Of a stretch of DNA of 42,090 bases, positions 23,555 to 31,542 are shown piece after piece; within the stretch, counting starts at the first letter, position 1; the number at the start of each line of letters is the position of its first letter. The position numbers and the translations under genes were made by a program. Under the pieces are notes generated by a model. The model was not told the origin of the DNA. It saw only the letters and a program-made list of their open reading frames with translations, and did not search any database. The stretch is from Acidobacteriota bacterium (GTDB taxonomy: Bacteria > Acidobacteriota > UBA4820 > DSQY01), in the NCBI GenBank assembly GCA_021787565.1, contig JAJYLT010000032.1, forward strand, positions 1 through 42,090, read 5' to 3'.

Positions 23555-24022
23555 GTGATGATCCGTGTAGGTGATGCGGTGGGCATCCAAGATGTGCGGT
23601 GCACACCCTGCGCGGCTGCGCGTTCCCCTGTGTCCGGTTTCCTGCGTACGGTGCGTCGCGCACGTGCATTTGACCTTCCGGAACGTGCAACGGAGTCTCC
23701 TGAACGTGCATCGGACCTTCCGGAACGTGAAACAGAGTCTCCCACATGTGCACCGGAGCTTCCTGAGCGTGCATCAGACCTTCCTGGACGTGCAACGGAG
23801 TCCCCGGAGTCTGCATACGCCCTTCCGGAACGTGCATGGAAGGCTCCTCAACGTGCGCGGGTCCCTCCTGAGCGTGCATCGAGTGCTCCCGAACGCGCTT
23901 TCGGCCTTCTTGAAGGTGCAGTGGAGCCCCCCACACCCGCGTCGGACTGTTCGCAGCGCGCGCGGCGTTCGCGAGCAGGAAACAGGCCCCGCAGGAATAG
24001 GCGCGGGACCACGGGCCACTGA
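23555..24022 (+). CDS. Putative heptad-repeat protein (Pro-Glu-Arg-Ala repeats)
   Basis: A 155-codon open frame whose centre (about residues 36-126) is thirteen 7-residue units of pattern [ST]-[DE]-[LS]-P-E-R-A, for example SDLPERA, TESPERA, SSAPERA. All six frames are partly open across the 21-bp DNA repeat, so openness proves little. Substitution pattern favours this frame: the Pro codon varies CCG/CCT/CCC with Pro kept in 12 of 13 units, Glu varies GAA/GAG, and Ala varies GCA/GCG/GCT. The N-terminus (MMIRVGDAVGIQDVRC) has no signal peptide; the C-terminus is Arg-rich. The start is uncertain (GTG 23555 or ATG 23558) and has only a close AAAGG, not a good ribosome site. Function unknown; a non-coding repeat remains possible. 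Confidence 0.42.
   Translation: MMIRVGDAVGIQDVRCTPCAAARSPVSGFLRTVRRARAFDLPERATESPERASDLPERETESPTCAPELPERASDLPGRATESPESAYALPERAWKAPQRARVPPERASSAPERAFGLLEGAVEPPTPASDCSQRARRSRAGNRPRRNRRGTTGH
23661..23933. repeat. Degenerate 21-bp tandem repeat, 13 units
   Basis: Thirteen consecutive 21-base units of consensus AACGTGCATCGGACCTTCCG(G). Positions 6 (G) and 18 (C) are invariant in all units; positions 9, 10, 14-16 and 20 vary most. The unit is exactly seven codons, so each frame reads a heptad. Flanks show no terminal duplication. Confidence 0.9.
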
Positions 24023-24091
24023 GAAGTCAGGAGGGAAGAGAACACCGCGCCCTCCGCGCCCCTCTCCCCTTGCACCTGATGCAGCCAGTGC

Positions 24092-27000
24092 TCAAGGCCA
24101 CTGCCAGATGACGGTGAGCGCGCTGCCATCGGGGTTCACGAAGCGGAACTGCGTGGGCACGTTCATCGGAACCACCGTCTGCAGGGAATCACCGCCTTTG
24201 AGGATCAGCTTGTAGGTGTTCTTCCAGACCAGGTTCCCCCACTGGGCACCGTTGATGTACACCTGCACCCCGTACTGCAGGTTGGTGCCGTGCACCACGA
24301 TTCGGAAGGGGCTGTCCATCTTCTTGATCCAGGCGAGGGTGATGGGCTTGACGCCGATGGCGACGCTGCCGCTGCGCGTGCAGGTCAGGCCGGCCGCCGT
24401 GACCGTCATGGTCCAGGTGTAGGTGCCCGCCGTCGCGTAGACGTGGGTCGGGTACTGGCTGGAGGAGGTGGCTCCGTCTCCGAAGGCCCAGGCGTAGAGA
24501 ATGGAGCCGGGGCAGTTGCTCAGCGTGGCCGACGCGGCAAAGGCCACGGGCGTACCCGCGGTGCCGGCGGTCTGGGCGGCGGCCGAGCAGGTGAGGATGC
24601 ACTGCGGCGCCACGGTGATCACCAAGTGGCTGTCCGAGCAGACCTGCTGTTGGCTGTCGGTTACCGTGAAGATGGCTCTGTAGGTGCCGCCGGTCAGTTG
24701 AGAATAGGTGTGTGAAGGGTTCTGCGCGGTGGAGGTGGAGCCGTCGCCGAAGTCCCACGCGTAGGCGTAGGGCGGATAGCCGCCGGCCACGGTTGCGGTG
24801 AAATTCACGCTCAGGGGAGCCGTTCCGGCGGTGGGAGAGGCGGAGGTCGAGCAGGTGAGGGGGCCCACCACCGTGACGGTGCCGGTCTGCGTGCAGCTTT
24901 GGGAGCCAGCCGTTACCTTCAGGGTCCAGGTGTAGCTGCCGGGATTCACATAGAGGTGCGTGGCCGTGGCCGTCGTGCCGTGAGTGCTGCCGTCTCCGAA
25001 GTTCCAGTCGTAGGTCAGCGTGCCCCCGCAGCCGCTGGTTCCCGATGCGGTGGCCGTGAAGGTCACCTGCAGGGGGGCCGTTCCGGTGGCCGGATTCACA
25101 TCGGCCGAGCAGGTGATGGCGCAGACCGTGCCGGAGATCGTGATGCCGCCGCTCTGGGTGCAGTGGATCCCGTCCGAAGCCGTGGTGAGCGTCCAGGTGA
25201 AGGTCCCCGGCGCGGTGTAGATGTGGGTGGGACTCTGAACCGTGCCGTGGGGAGAGCCGTCACCGAAGTCCCAATCGTACGTCACCGGGTTGGTGCACCC
25301 GGCGCTCGGTGTCGCCGTCCCCGTGAAGGCCACCGCCGTTCCCGTCGTTCCCGTGGCGGGCACCGTGGCGCTGCACGTGAGGGAGCAGGTGCCGATGGTG
25401 ATCACACCGGATTGCGTGCAGCTTGTAGAACCACTCGTTGCGGTGAAGGTCCAGGTGTAAGGCGAGCCTGCTGCAGAGGTGTAGATGTGCGTGGCGCTCG
25501 CCGTCGTTGCGGCGGGGCTGCCATCCCCGAAGTCCCAGTTGTAGGTCACAGTCGTGCAACCGGTGGGCGACACGGTCCCCGTGAAGGCTATGGGGAAGCC
25601 TGCCACGCCGACGGCGGGTGCCGAGGCCGCGCAGGCCAGCTGGCAGGTGGCGGGAGGCACGCTTAGCCGGCTCACAAAGGCGTCACCGGTTCCTCCATAT
25701 GTTCCCTGGTACGCGCTAGCCGTCGTCGGGAAGGGGCTAGATGCCGTCTGTCCTGCAACGTAGGCCACACCGGCGGAGTCCACAGCGATGGCGTTGGCGG
25801 AGTCGTTCGCGGCTCCGGAGAGCAGGGTGGAGTAAGCCATCAGAGCCCCCGCGGCATTCAGCTTGGTCACGAAGACCTCCGTGCCTCCTGTGGGGTTGCC
25901 GGTGATCGGGTTGGCCAGCGGGAAATCGGCCGAAGAGGTCGTAACCCCAGCCACATAGGCATTTCCTCCGGTGTCCACGGCGATGCCATACCCGACATCA
26001 AGGCCACTCCCGCCCAGGTAGGTGGAGTAGGTCAGGCTCGAACCGGCCGGCGAGAGCTTGGTGACGAAGGCATCCTGCGCTCCGAATCGGGCGGCCTGGA
26101 AGGGAACCTTGGTGGGGAAGTTGAGAGAGGTCGTTAACCCGGCCACATATGCACTCCCCGAGCTGTCCACCGCCACCGCGTAGCAGACGTCGGAGGCGCT
26201 GCCCCCCAGATAGGTGGAATAGGCGAGGCTTAGGACACTTCCGCTGAATGTGAGTTTGCTCAGGAAGCAGTTTTGCACCCCCAGCAGGGTGCCCTGGAAG
26301 GCATTCTGGGTGGGAAAGGCGATGCCCGGGCTCCCCGCCGGCGAGGAGGTGACCCCGACAACGTAAGCGGACCCCGCCGAGTCGACCGCGATGGCCGAAG
26401 CCTGATCCAAACCGTCACCGCCCAGGTAGGTCGAGTAGACCAGACTCAGCGTGCTGCCTACCGAATCGAAGTGGAATTTCGTAACGAACGCATCATAAAG
26501 GCCGCCCTGGAAGGCTCCCTGAATGGGGTAGACAACGGGAAAGTCGCTGGATGCCGTGTAACCATCCACGTAGGCGTCTCCGGAAGCGTCCACCGCTACG
26601 CCGCGCGCCACATCGTCCCCGGTACCGCCCAGGTAAGTGAAATAGACGAGGGCGTCGCCCGCCGGGGTCAGCTTCGCCAGAAAGGCGTCGGTCGCACCCG
26701 CGTAGGCTTGAGTGGGATGCACCGTGGCCAAGCTGCCGTTTGACATGGATCCGACCACGTAAGCATCTCCCGACGCATCCACCGCCACACCCCACGCGAT
26801 GTCGTCTCCAGTGCCTCCAAAGTAGGTGGAGTAAATCAGGGAAGCGGCCCCGCTGGCAGTGGTGTCGAACTTGCTCACGAAAGCATCGGTGGCGCCCGTT
26901 CCAAAGGTCGTCTGGTAGGCACCAGCAGTCGTGGGGAACGGATTGGAAGCCGTTTCGCCCACAACATAGGCATGGCCCGAATTATCCACGGCGATTCCAT

Positions 27001-27793
27001 GGGCGATATCCGACGCGGTGCCCCCCAGGTAGCTCGAATAGTCCAACACCGGGTCGATGACGAGTGGCATCGACGGGTCGTAGCTCTTCACGATGAAGCC
27101 CAGGGTGTCCTTGCCGATCAGGCGAAACGAGCCACTCACGGCGCAGCGCCGGCCGCCCCTCTCCTGATAGAGCAACGGGCGGTGCTGAATGAGTTGCCCT
27201 TCCGCCGTATGGATCACCAGGTCACCATCAGGCGAGATCTCGATGGAACGGGCGCCGGCGATTTTCATGGCGAGGGCCGAGGGATCGGCCCCCGGCTTCA
27301 CCACAAAGTCGAACTCGAGCTGGCGCTGATTCCCGTAAAAGACCAGGTCCACCCCGGGGTAGAGTTCGGGGTAGCAAACCCGACCAAAGGTCGAGATGTC
27401 CGTTCTCCATCGCGCCGAATCGCCGCCGACAAAATAATTCACGCGGCCGGGCAGGAGATCACGCCCTTCCGGAGTCACGGTCCGGGCTCCCTCGAAGCTC
27501 ACTTGGAGGAGGGCTCCCCTCTTGCCCTTCGGGCCGGCCAGGGCGAAGGAGGCCCCGCCACCGGTGAGAAAGAGCCCGTACCCGCTGCCGCGGGCGAGGA
27601 AGCGGACGCTCGGATCGGCCTGGCCGCGGTTCGCCTCGAAGCTCATGGGAAGCTTTCCGTAGGCGTCCACCACACGCAGCTGCTGGTTCTGGTCCGGCCG
27701 GGCCGTCGGGCCCTCTCCGGCCATGGCCGGAAGTGCGGCCAGAACCATGACCGCCGCCAGCCCAACAATGCCCCACTTCGTGAAAGGTTTCAT
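24092..27793 (-). CDS. Exported SBBP beta-propeller protein with five PKD domains
   Basis: A 1233-residue surface protein. A signal peptide (residues 1-26, ending PAMAG) is followed by a DUF7948-like N-terminal domain (about 35-245: MSFEANRGQADPSVRFLARG, VDLVFYGNQRQLEFDFVV). Seven SBBP repeats come next, each with YSTYLGG..D and a IAVD..G.AYV.G strand, consistent with a seven-bladed propeller. Five PKD domains follow (FGDGSPAA, FGDGSPHG, FGDGSTHG, FGDGSTST, FGDGATSS); the first three and the fifth carry an extra cysteine pair. The last about 85 residues resemble an IPT/TIG-like strand domain (FRIVVHGTNLQYGVQVYING). A role in surface attachment or glycan/protein binding is inferred. ATG 27793 is chosen for its GGAGGGAG site; eight in-frame upstream codons are excluded. 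Confidence 0.88.
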   Translation of the reverse strand: MKPFTKWGIVGLAAVMVLAALPAMAGEGPTARPDQNQQLRVVDAYGKLPMSFEANRGQADPSVRFLARGSGYGLFLTGGGASFALAGPKGKRGALLQVSFEGARTVTPEGRDLLPGRVNYFVGGDSARWRTDISTFGRVCYPELYPGVDLVFYGNQRQLEFDFVVKPGADPSALAMKIAGARSIEISPDGDLVIHTAEGQLIQHRPLLYQERGGRRCAVSGSFRLIGKDTLGFIVKSYDPSMPLVIDPVLDYSSYLGGTASDIAHGIAVDNSGHAYVVGETASNPFPTTAGAYQTTFGTGATDAFVSKFDTTASGAASLIYSTYFGGTGDDIAWGVAVDASGDAYVVGSMSNGSLATVHPTQAYAGATDAFLAKLTPAGDALVYFTYLGGTGDDVARGVAVDASGDAYVDGYTASSDFPVVYPIQGAFQGGLYDAFVTKFHFDSVGSTLSLVYSTYLGGDGLDQASAIAVDSAGSAYVVGVTSSPAGSPGIAFPTQNAFQGTLLGVQNCFLSKLTFSGSVLSLAYSTYLGGSASDVCYAVAVDSSGSAYVAGLTTSLNFPTKVPFQAARFGAQDAFVTKLSPAGSSLTYSTYLGGSGLDVGYGIAVDTGGNAYVAGVTTSSADFPLANPITGNPTGGTEVFVTKLNAAGALMAYSTLLSGAANDSANAIAVDSAGVAYVAGQTASSPFPTTASAYQGTYGGTGDAFVSRLSVPPATCQLACAASAPAVGVAGFPIAFTGTVSPTGCTTVTYNWDFGDGSPAATTASATHIYTSAAGSPYTWTFTATSGSTSCTQSGVITIGTCSLTCSATVPATGTTGTAVAFTGTATPSAGCTNPVTYDWDFGDGSPHGTVQSPTHIYTAPGTFTWTLTTASDGIHCTQSGGITISGTVCAITCSADVNPATGTAPLQVTFTATASGTSGCGGTLTYDWNFGDGSTHGTTATATHLYVNPGSYTWTLKVTAGSQSCTQTGTVTVVGPLTCSTSASPTAGTAPLSVNFTATVAGGYPPYAYAWDFGDGSTSTAQNPSHTYSQLTGGTYRAIFTVTDSQQQVCSDSHLVITVAPQCILTCSAAAQTAGTAGTPVAFAASATLSNCPGSILYAWAFGDGATSSSQYPTHVYATAGTYTWTMTVTAAGLTCTRSGSVAIGVKPITLAWIKKMDSPFRIVVHGTNLQYGVQVYINGAQWGNLVWKNTYKLILKGGDSLQTVVPMNVPTQFRFVNPDGSALTVIWQWP

Positions 27794-28021
27794 GGACTCC
27801 CTCCACCTATGCCGCACACGGAAGTGCCGCGATCACCCGCTTCTCGTTGGTGTACACCCGGTTTTCCCTTCACGCCCAAGTCTGGAAGTCCGGTTGCACA
27901 CTGACCATTATAGAGCATTCCAGAAAAAAATTCATCCGTCAAGGAAGTAGGCCGATGCAACCTCCCTCGGAACACTGGATTTTTCACCGAGAGATTCCAT
28001 CGCCCGCCCCGGCGCAACGGC
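27794..28021 (-). promoter_or_regulatory. Leader and -10 element of the SBBP gene
   Basis: A perfect -10 TATAAT lies on the minus strand at 27907-27912, implying a leader of about 107 bases. The only TTGACG upstream is 24 bases away, too far for a normal -35, so an activator may be needed. The interval 27913-27960 is AT-rich, including AAAAAAA, in contrast to its surroundings. No gene was found here. Confidence 0.4.
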
Positions 28022-28198
28022 TCAAACTCCTTGTCGGACGGCCTTCCTGCGGTCCGCCTCGGCCCGGAAGGGGATCACGACGAAGGCGGTGCCGGGCGCG
28101 CCGACGGTCCAGCGCCATCCCTTCACGCAGTCGAAGGCCGCGAGACTCAGCCCCACCAAGGTGGTCAACCATGGCTGCCTCCGCTTTTCAACCGGCAC
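28022..28198 (-). CDS. Small hypothetical protein (58 aa)
   Basis: A GTG-initiated frame with AAGGG about 5 bases upstream encodes MPVEKRRQPWLTTLVGLSLA followed by a soluble-looking tail ending RRKAVRQGV. Third codon positions from the 11th codon onward are almost all G or C (ACC, GTG, CTC, GCC, TTC, GAC), the codon signature of genuine genes in this genome, which the overlapping frames lack. It has one hydrophobic stretch (LTTLVGLSLAAF) that may be a weak anchor. No family recognised. It could also be the remnant of a longer gene. It stands alone upstream of the SBBP gene on the same strand. Confidence 0.42.
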   Translation of the reverse strand: MPVEKRRQPWLTTLVGLSLAAFDCVKGWRWTVGAPGTAFVVIPFRAEADRRKAVRQGV

Positions 28199-28339
28199 CC
28201 ATTCCCTTGCTAGCGCTCAATATGGCACCGGCGCACCTGAGGGGCAAGGCGACGGGCAACCCTGCCCCGGAGCGGCGCCCGTGGGAAGCGGCGGACGGGG
28301 CGGGCACGGGGGACACCGCGGCATCCTCCGAGCCGATGA
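28199..28339. other. Intergenic region downstream of the methyltransferase gene
   Basis: About 140 GC-rich bases between the small ORF and the methyltransferase stop codon. No terminator, promoter or gene is evident. Confidence 0.3.
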
Positions 28340-29209
28340 CTAGTGAAGAGCGACGGGGCCCTTCCGGACCACCAGCAGGTCCTGCCCGCTCAAGCCGCCA
28401 GGACGTCTGCACCACTTCCCGTAATGAATCGGACCGACGAGTTCCAACCCCGCCGCGGCCAGATACCCCAGGACGCTGTCCTCCGTGTAGGCCACCGCCG
28501 CCTCGGGGAGGCGCGGGTCCTGGATCCGGCACCCATCCAGGGTGTGGGCGAAGAGCATGGTGGCCCTGCCTTCGGCGATAAGGGCCTCGGACTCCGAGTT
28601 GAGCAGGAAGAAGGTCATGAGACAGCGCCCCTCCGGACTGAGCGTCCGCGCTATCTCGCCCATGTAGTGCTCCGTCTCCCGGGGAAGCAGGTGGGTGAAG
28701 ACGGAGGTGAGGAAGCAGAAGTCGAAGGAGGAGTCGCCGTAAGGGAATCGGTAGGTGACGCCGCTCTGCGTGCCGGCCGGATTGTACTCCTTGTTGTAGA
28801 TGTCGGCGTGCAGGAACCGGAAGTGAGGAAATCTGGGGGTGAGGTGGCTGGCGCACCACCGGACGCTGACGGCGTCCACGTCGAAGCCGTCGTAGCGGCC
28901 GTCTCCGCGAAGATAGCCCGTCAGCGGCAGGGCCATGCGCCCCAATCCGCATCCCACCTCGAGAACCCGCTCGTCGGGTCTCAAGGAGCACAGCTCGACG
29001 AAGTGCGCCAGGAACTCCCTGCCGATCCGTTCAAAATCGCCGATCCCGATGCTTCGCTCGATCACGAGGCTGGTGGGAGGAAGGAGCGGGTTCCGGCGCC
29101 CCGTCAGCCGTTCCAGCCCGTCCTGCAAGCCGTAGAAGCCCCGCCGGAGTACCGGGCGCAACCTCTTCGGCAGACAGCGTCTGAGGCCTCTCTTGATGGG
29201 CTCTCTCAT
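28340..29209 (-). CDS. Class I SAM-dependent methyltransferase
   Basis: A 289-residue protein with a Rossmann-type methyltransferase core. Motif I is VLEVGCGLG (residues 82-90), the acidic residue ending strand 2 is D110 in YDGFDVD, and the motif IV region is SFDFCFLTSVFTHLLP, typical of Methyltransf_11/25 enzymes. The first 45 residues are basic and lie outside the core. The substrate is not indicated; small molecules, lipids or surface glycans are common for this group. ATG 29209 has GGAGG nine bases upstream; the longer open frame has no ribosome site and an Arg-rich unlikely N-terminus. It lies downstream of the GYD gene on the same strand with a 156-bp gap. Confidence 0.82.
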   Translation of the reverse strand: MREPIKRGLRRCLPKRLRPVLRRGFYGLQDGLERLTGRRNPLLPPTSLVIERSIGIGDFERIGREFLAHFVELCSLRPDERVLEVGCGLGRMALPLTGYLRGDGRYDGFDVDAVSVRWCASHLTPRFPHFRFLHADIYNKEYNPAGTQSGVTYRFPYGDSSFDFCFLTSVFTHLLPRETEHYMGEIARTLSPEGRCLMTFFLLNSESEALIAEGRATMLFAHTLDGCRIQDPRLPEAAVAYTEDSVLGYLAAAGLELVGPIHYGKWCRRPGGLSGQDLLVVRKGPVALH

Positions 29210-29365
29210 GAAGTCACGCCTCCGGACGCTCTCCCGCTGTCGATGCCGGCTCCACCGCGGGCTCGGGTCCCTCCTGGTCAGGGTAGCACGCCGCGCCTCC
29301 CCGGAGAGGAAGGGGTCTCCCTGGCGCGGCACCCCGACCTTCCGGGATGGCCGGCGCGCGGACGA

Positions 29366-29668
29366 TTACCCCTGGACCTCCTCCAGCACGCGGAGGAAGT
29401 TCTCGTAGGGCAGCGCCTGCCAGGATTCGGCGCACAGGGCGCCCTCCGCCCTTGAAATCAGGGAGACCCGGTGCGCCGTCTCCACGTCCGGGGCCTCGTA
29501 AATGTCCATGAAATCGTAGGGGCCCAGAATGGCGTAATGGGCGTGCCACTTGACCTCCGGGCAGGTGGCCTTGACCTTCTTGAGCCACTCTTTTCCCATG
29601 GCTCGTCGCCCCTTCGGGTCGTTCAGGTTCTCTGATGCAATCCGCGTCATCAAGACAAAGATCGGCAT
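29366..29668 (-). CDS. GYD-domain protein
   Basis: A 100-residue soluble protein matching the GYD family (small alpha/beta proteins of about 95 residues) with the signature G-P-Y-D in HAHYAILGPYDFMDIYEAPD. The start MPIFVLMTRI has GGGGAGG about 6 bases upstream. Function is not established; family members are often beside metabolic or stress genes. It is divergent from mutL, with 140 bp between start codons. Confidence 0.85.
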   Translation of the reverse strand: MPIFVLMTRIASENLNDPKGRRAMGKEWLKKVKATCPEVKWHAHYAILGPYDFMDIYEAPDVETAHRVSLISRAEGALCAESWQALPYENFLRVLEEVQG

Positions 29669-29808
29669 GGATCACCTCCCCACTTGGTTACGTTTCTAAT
29701 TTCGGTCGTCTCGGCGGACGGCGCAAGGTTTTGCGGCTCTCCTTCCTCCCATCGAGGCTTCTCCCCCCAAGTCATCCCCTGTTATCTTGTGGACCTGGAG
29801 GAAACTCG

Positions 29809-31524
29809 ATGAGCGCCATTCGCGTACTGCCCGACGACCTGGTGAACAAGATCGCCGCCGGCGAGGTGGTCGAGCGGCCCTCGTCGGTGGTGAAGGAGCT
29901 GGTGGAGAACGCTCTCGACGCAGGCGCCGGAAGAATCACCGTGGCGGTGCGTGAAGGCGGCCGCTCGGGTATCGTCGTGGAGGACGACGGGGCAGGGATT
30001 TCGGCCGCGGATCTGCCCCTGGCCATCCAGCGGCACGCCACGAGCAAGCTCTCCACCGTCGGAGACCTGGCCGCCATCGCCACCCTGGGATTTCGCGGCG
30101 AGGCCCTCCCCTCCATCGCCTCCGTGAGCCGGTTCAGCCTGACGAGCCGCCCGAGAGGGGCGGCGGAGGGGCAGCGCGTGCGCGTGGAGGGAGGCCGCAT
30201 CCGACCGGCCGAGCCCGCCGGGCTGTTTGAAGGCACTCGCGTGGAGGTGGAGGACCTCTTCTTCAACGTTCCCGCCCGGCGCAAGTTCCTGCGCACGCCC
30301 GGCACCGAGCTGACCCACGTGATCGCCCTGCTGGAGCACTACGCCCTGGCCCGTCCCGATTGCGCCTTCGTGCTGGAGAGCGACGGACGGGCACTGCTCA
30401 ACCTCGCCCCCTCGCCCAACCGGACCGAGCGGTTCTTCGAACTCTTTCCCGAGCTGCCCAGGGAGGACTTCATGGAGCTCGAGGGGGAGGGCCCCGTCGT
30501 CGGGGTGTCCGGCCTTGCGGGCAAGCCGGCCCGCAACCTGGGCACCGCCCGGTATCAGTTCACCCTCGTGAACGGCCGGTTCATCCGCGACCGGCTGCTC
30601 CAGCACGCCATCACGCAGGCCTACGAGAACACCCACCCGAAGGGGCGCTACCCCGTGGTGCTTCTCTGCCTCGCCGTCCCCTTCTCCAGGGTCGACGTGA
30701 ACGTGCACCCCGCCAAGCGGGAGGTGCGCTTCGTGGAGGGGCAGGCGGTGCACAACATCGTCGCCGCGGCGATCCGCCGGGCCATTGCCCCCGGGGCTCC
30801 GTCCGCCCCCCACGCCGACCTCGTCTCCGAGCCGTCCAGCCACTACGGGGACCTGGCCCTTTCCGGCCCCTCCGCCTTCGGCACCCCTCTCACCGACGGG
30901 CTCTTCGCTCCGCGATTGGAAATGCCGGCTGCCGCTCCCTCCGGGGCCACGGCGCCGTCCCCCCTGCGCGCTCTCTGCCAGTGGCGCCACTCCTTCATCG
31001 TGTGTGATTCGCCCGAGGGGCTGGCCATCGTGGACCAGCACGTCGCCCACGAGCGGGTCCGCTTCGAACAGTTCAGGAGGTTCCTGGACTCGCCCGGTCC
31101 CCGTCAGCCCTTCCTCAGCCCCCACCGCTTCACCCTGCCCCGGCAGGTGGCCCACCGCGCGGAGGAGATGGCCGCCCTCCTGTGTGCCCAGGGCTTCGAG
31201 GCCGAGTCGGGAGGCGAGGAGTCGGTTCTCGTGCGCTCGGCGCCCGCCTTTCTCACCCAGTCGGAAACAGATCGCCTCCTTTCGGGGTTCTTCGAATCGG
31301 CGGCGGAGGTTCTGAGAACCCCCCGCGACCGGTGGAGAGAGGTCCTGATCATGCGCTCGTGCAGGGGCTCGGTCATGCTGAACGATCCGCTGACTCCGGA
31401 GAAGGCGCAGTACCTGCTCGACACGCTCTACGCGCTCGGCGCCCCCTTGACCTGCCCCCACGGTCGGCCTATCGTCTTTACGCTCAAGGAGGCCGAACTC
31501 CTGGCCAAGTTCGACAGGAAATAG
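29809..31524 (+). CDS. mutL: DNA mismatch repair protein MutL (with endonuclease motif)
   Basis: A 571-residue mismatch-repair ATPase. The GHKL N-terminal domain has E30 and N34 in VVKELVENALDAGA, VEDDGAGIS and TLGFRGEALPSI. The central transducer holds RFIRDRLLQHAI and the NVHPAKREVRF element. The C-terminal dimerisation domain (from about residue 385) carries DQHVAHERVRFE, matching the DQHA(x)2E(x)4E endonuclease motif except Val for Ala, plus SCRGSVML and CPHGRP. The protein therefore probably nicks DNA itself, as in bacteria lacking MutH. GGAGG precedes ATG 29809. It starts a plus-strand cluster; the next gene follows after 18 bases. mutS is not in the window. Confidence 0.95.
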   Translation: MSAIRVLPDDLVNKIAAGEVVERPSSVVKELVENALDAGAGRITVAVREGGRSGIVVEDDGAGISAADLPLAIQRHATSKLSTVGDLAAIATLGFRGEALPSIASVSRFSLTSRPRGAAEGQRVRVEGGRIRPAEPAGLFEGTRVEVEDLFFNVPARRKFLRTPGTELTHVIALLEHYALARPDCAFVLESDGRALLNLAPSPNRTERFFELFPELPREDFMELEGEGPVVGVSGLAGKPARNLGTARYQFTLVNGRFIRDRLLQHAITQAYENTHPKGRYPVVLLCLAVPFSRVDVNVHPAKREVRFVEGQAVHNIVAAAIRRAIAPGAPSAPHADLVSEPSSHYGDLALSGPSAFGTPLTDGLFAPRLEMPAAAPSGATAPSPLRALCQWRHSFIVCDSPEGLAIVDQHVAHERVRFEQFRRFLDSPGPRQPFLSPHRFTLPRQVAHRAEEMAALLCAQGFEAESGGEESVLVRSAPAFLTQSETDRLLSGFFESAAEVLRTPRDRWREVLIMRSCRGSVMLNDPLTPEKAQYLLDTLYALGAPLTCPHGRPIVFTLKEAELLAKFDRK

Positions 31525-31542
31525 AAACGGAGATCCCACCCG

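Noticed and set aside
23661-23933. CRISPR array
   Set aside because: Units are contiguous 21-mers with no unique spacers and gradual degeneracy; no cas genes are present.
23496-23936. Minus-strand His/Met/Glu heptad frame across the 21-bp repeat
   Set aside because: It is open and repetitive, but most unit-to-unit changes alter its residues; the plus-strand Pro-Glu-Arg-Ala frame fits synonymous variation better.
27794-27906. c-di-GMP riboswitch in the SBBP leader
   Set aside because: The leader length suits one, but neither the conserved GEMM core nor its tetraloop-receptor sequence could be found here or upstream of the PKD and RHS genes.
27984-28172. 62-codon minus-strand frame with GGAGG before its ATG
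   Set aside because: Its codons have poor GC3 and Arg/Gly-rich shadow composition; the frame one base over shows the real coding signature.
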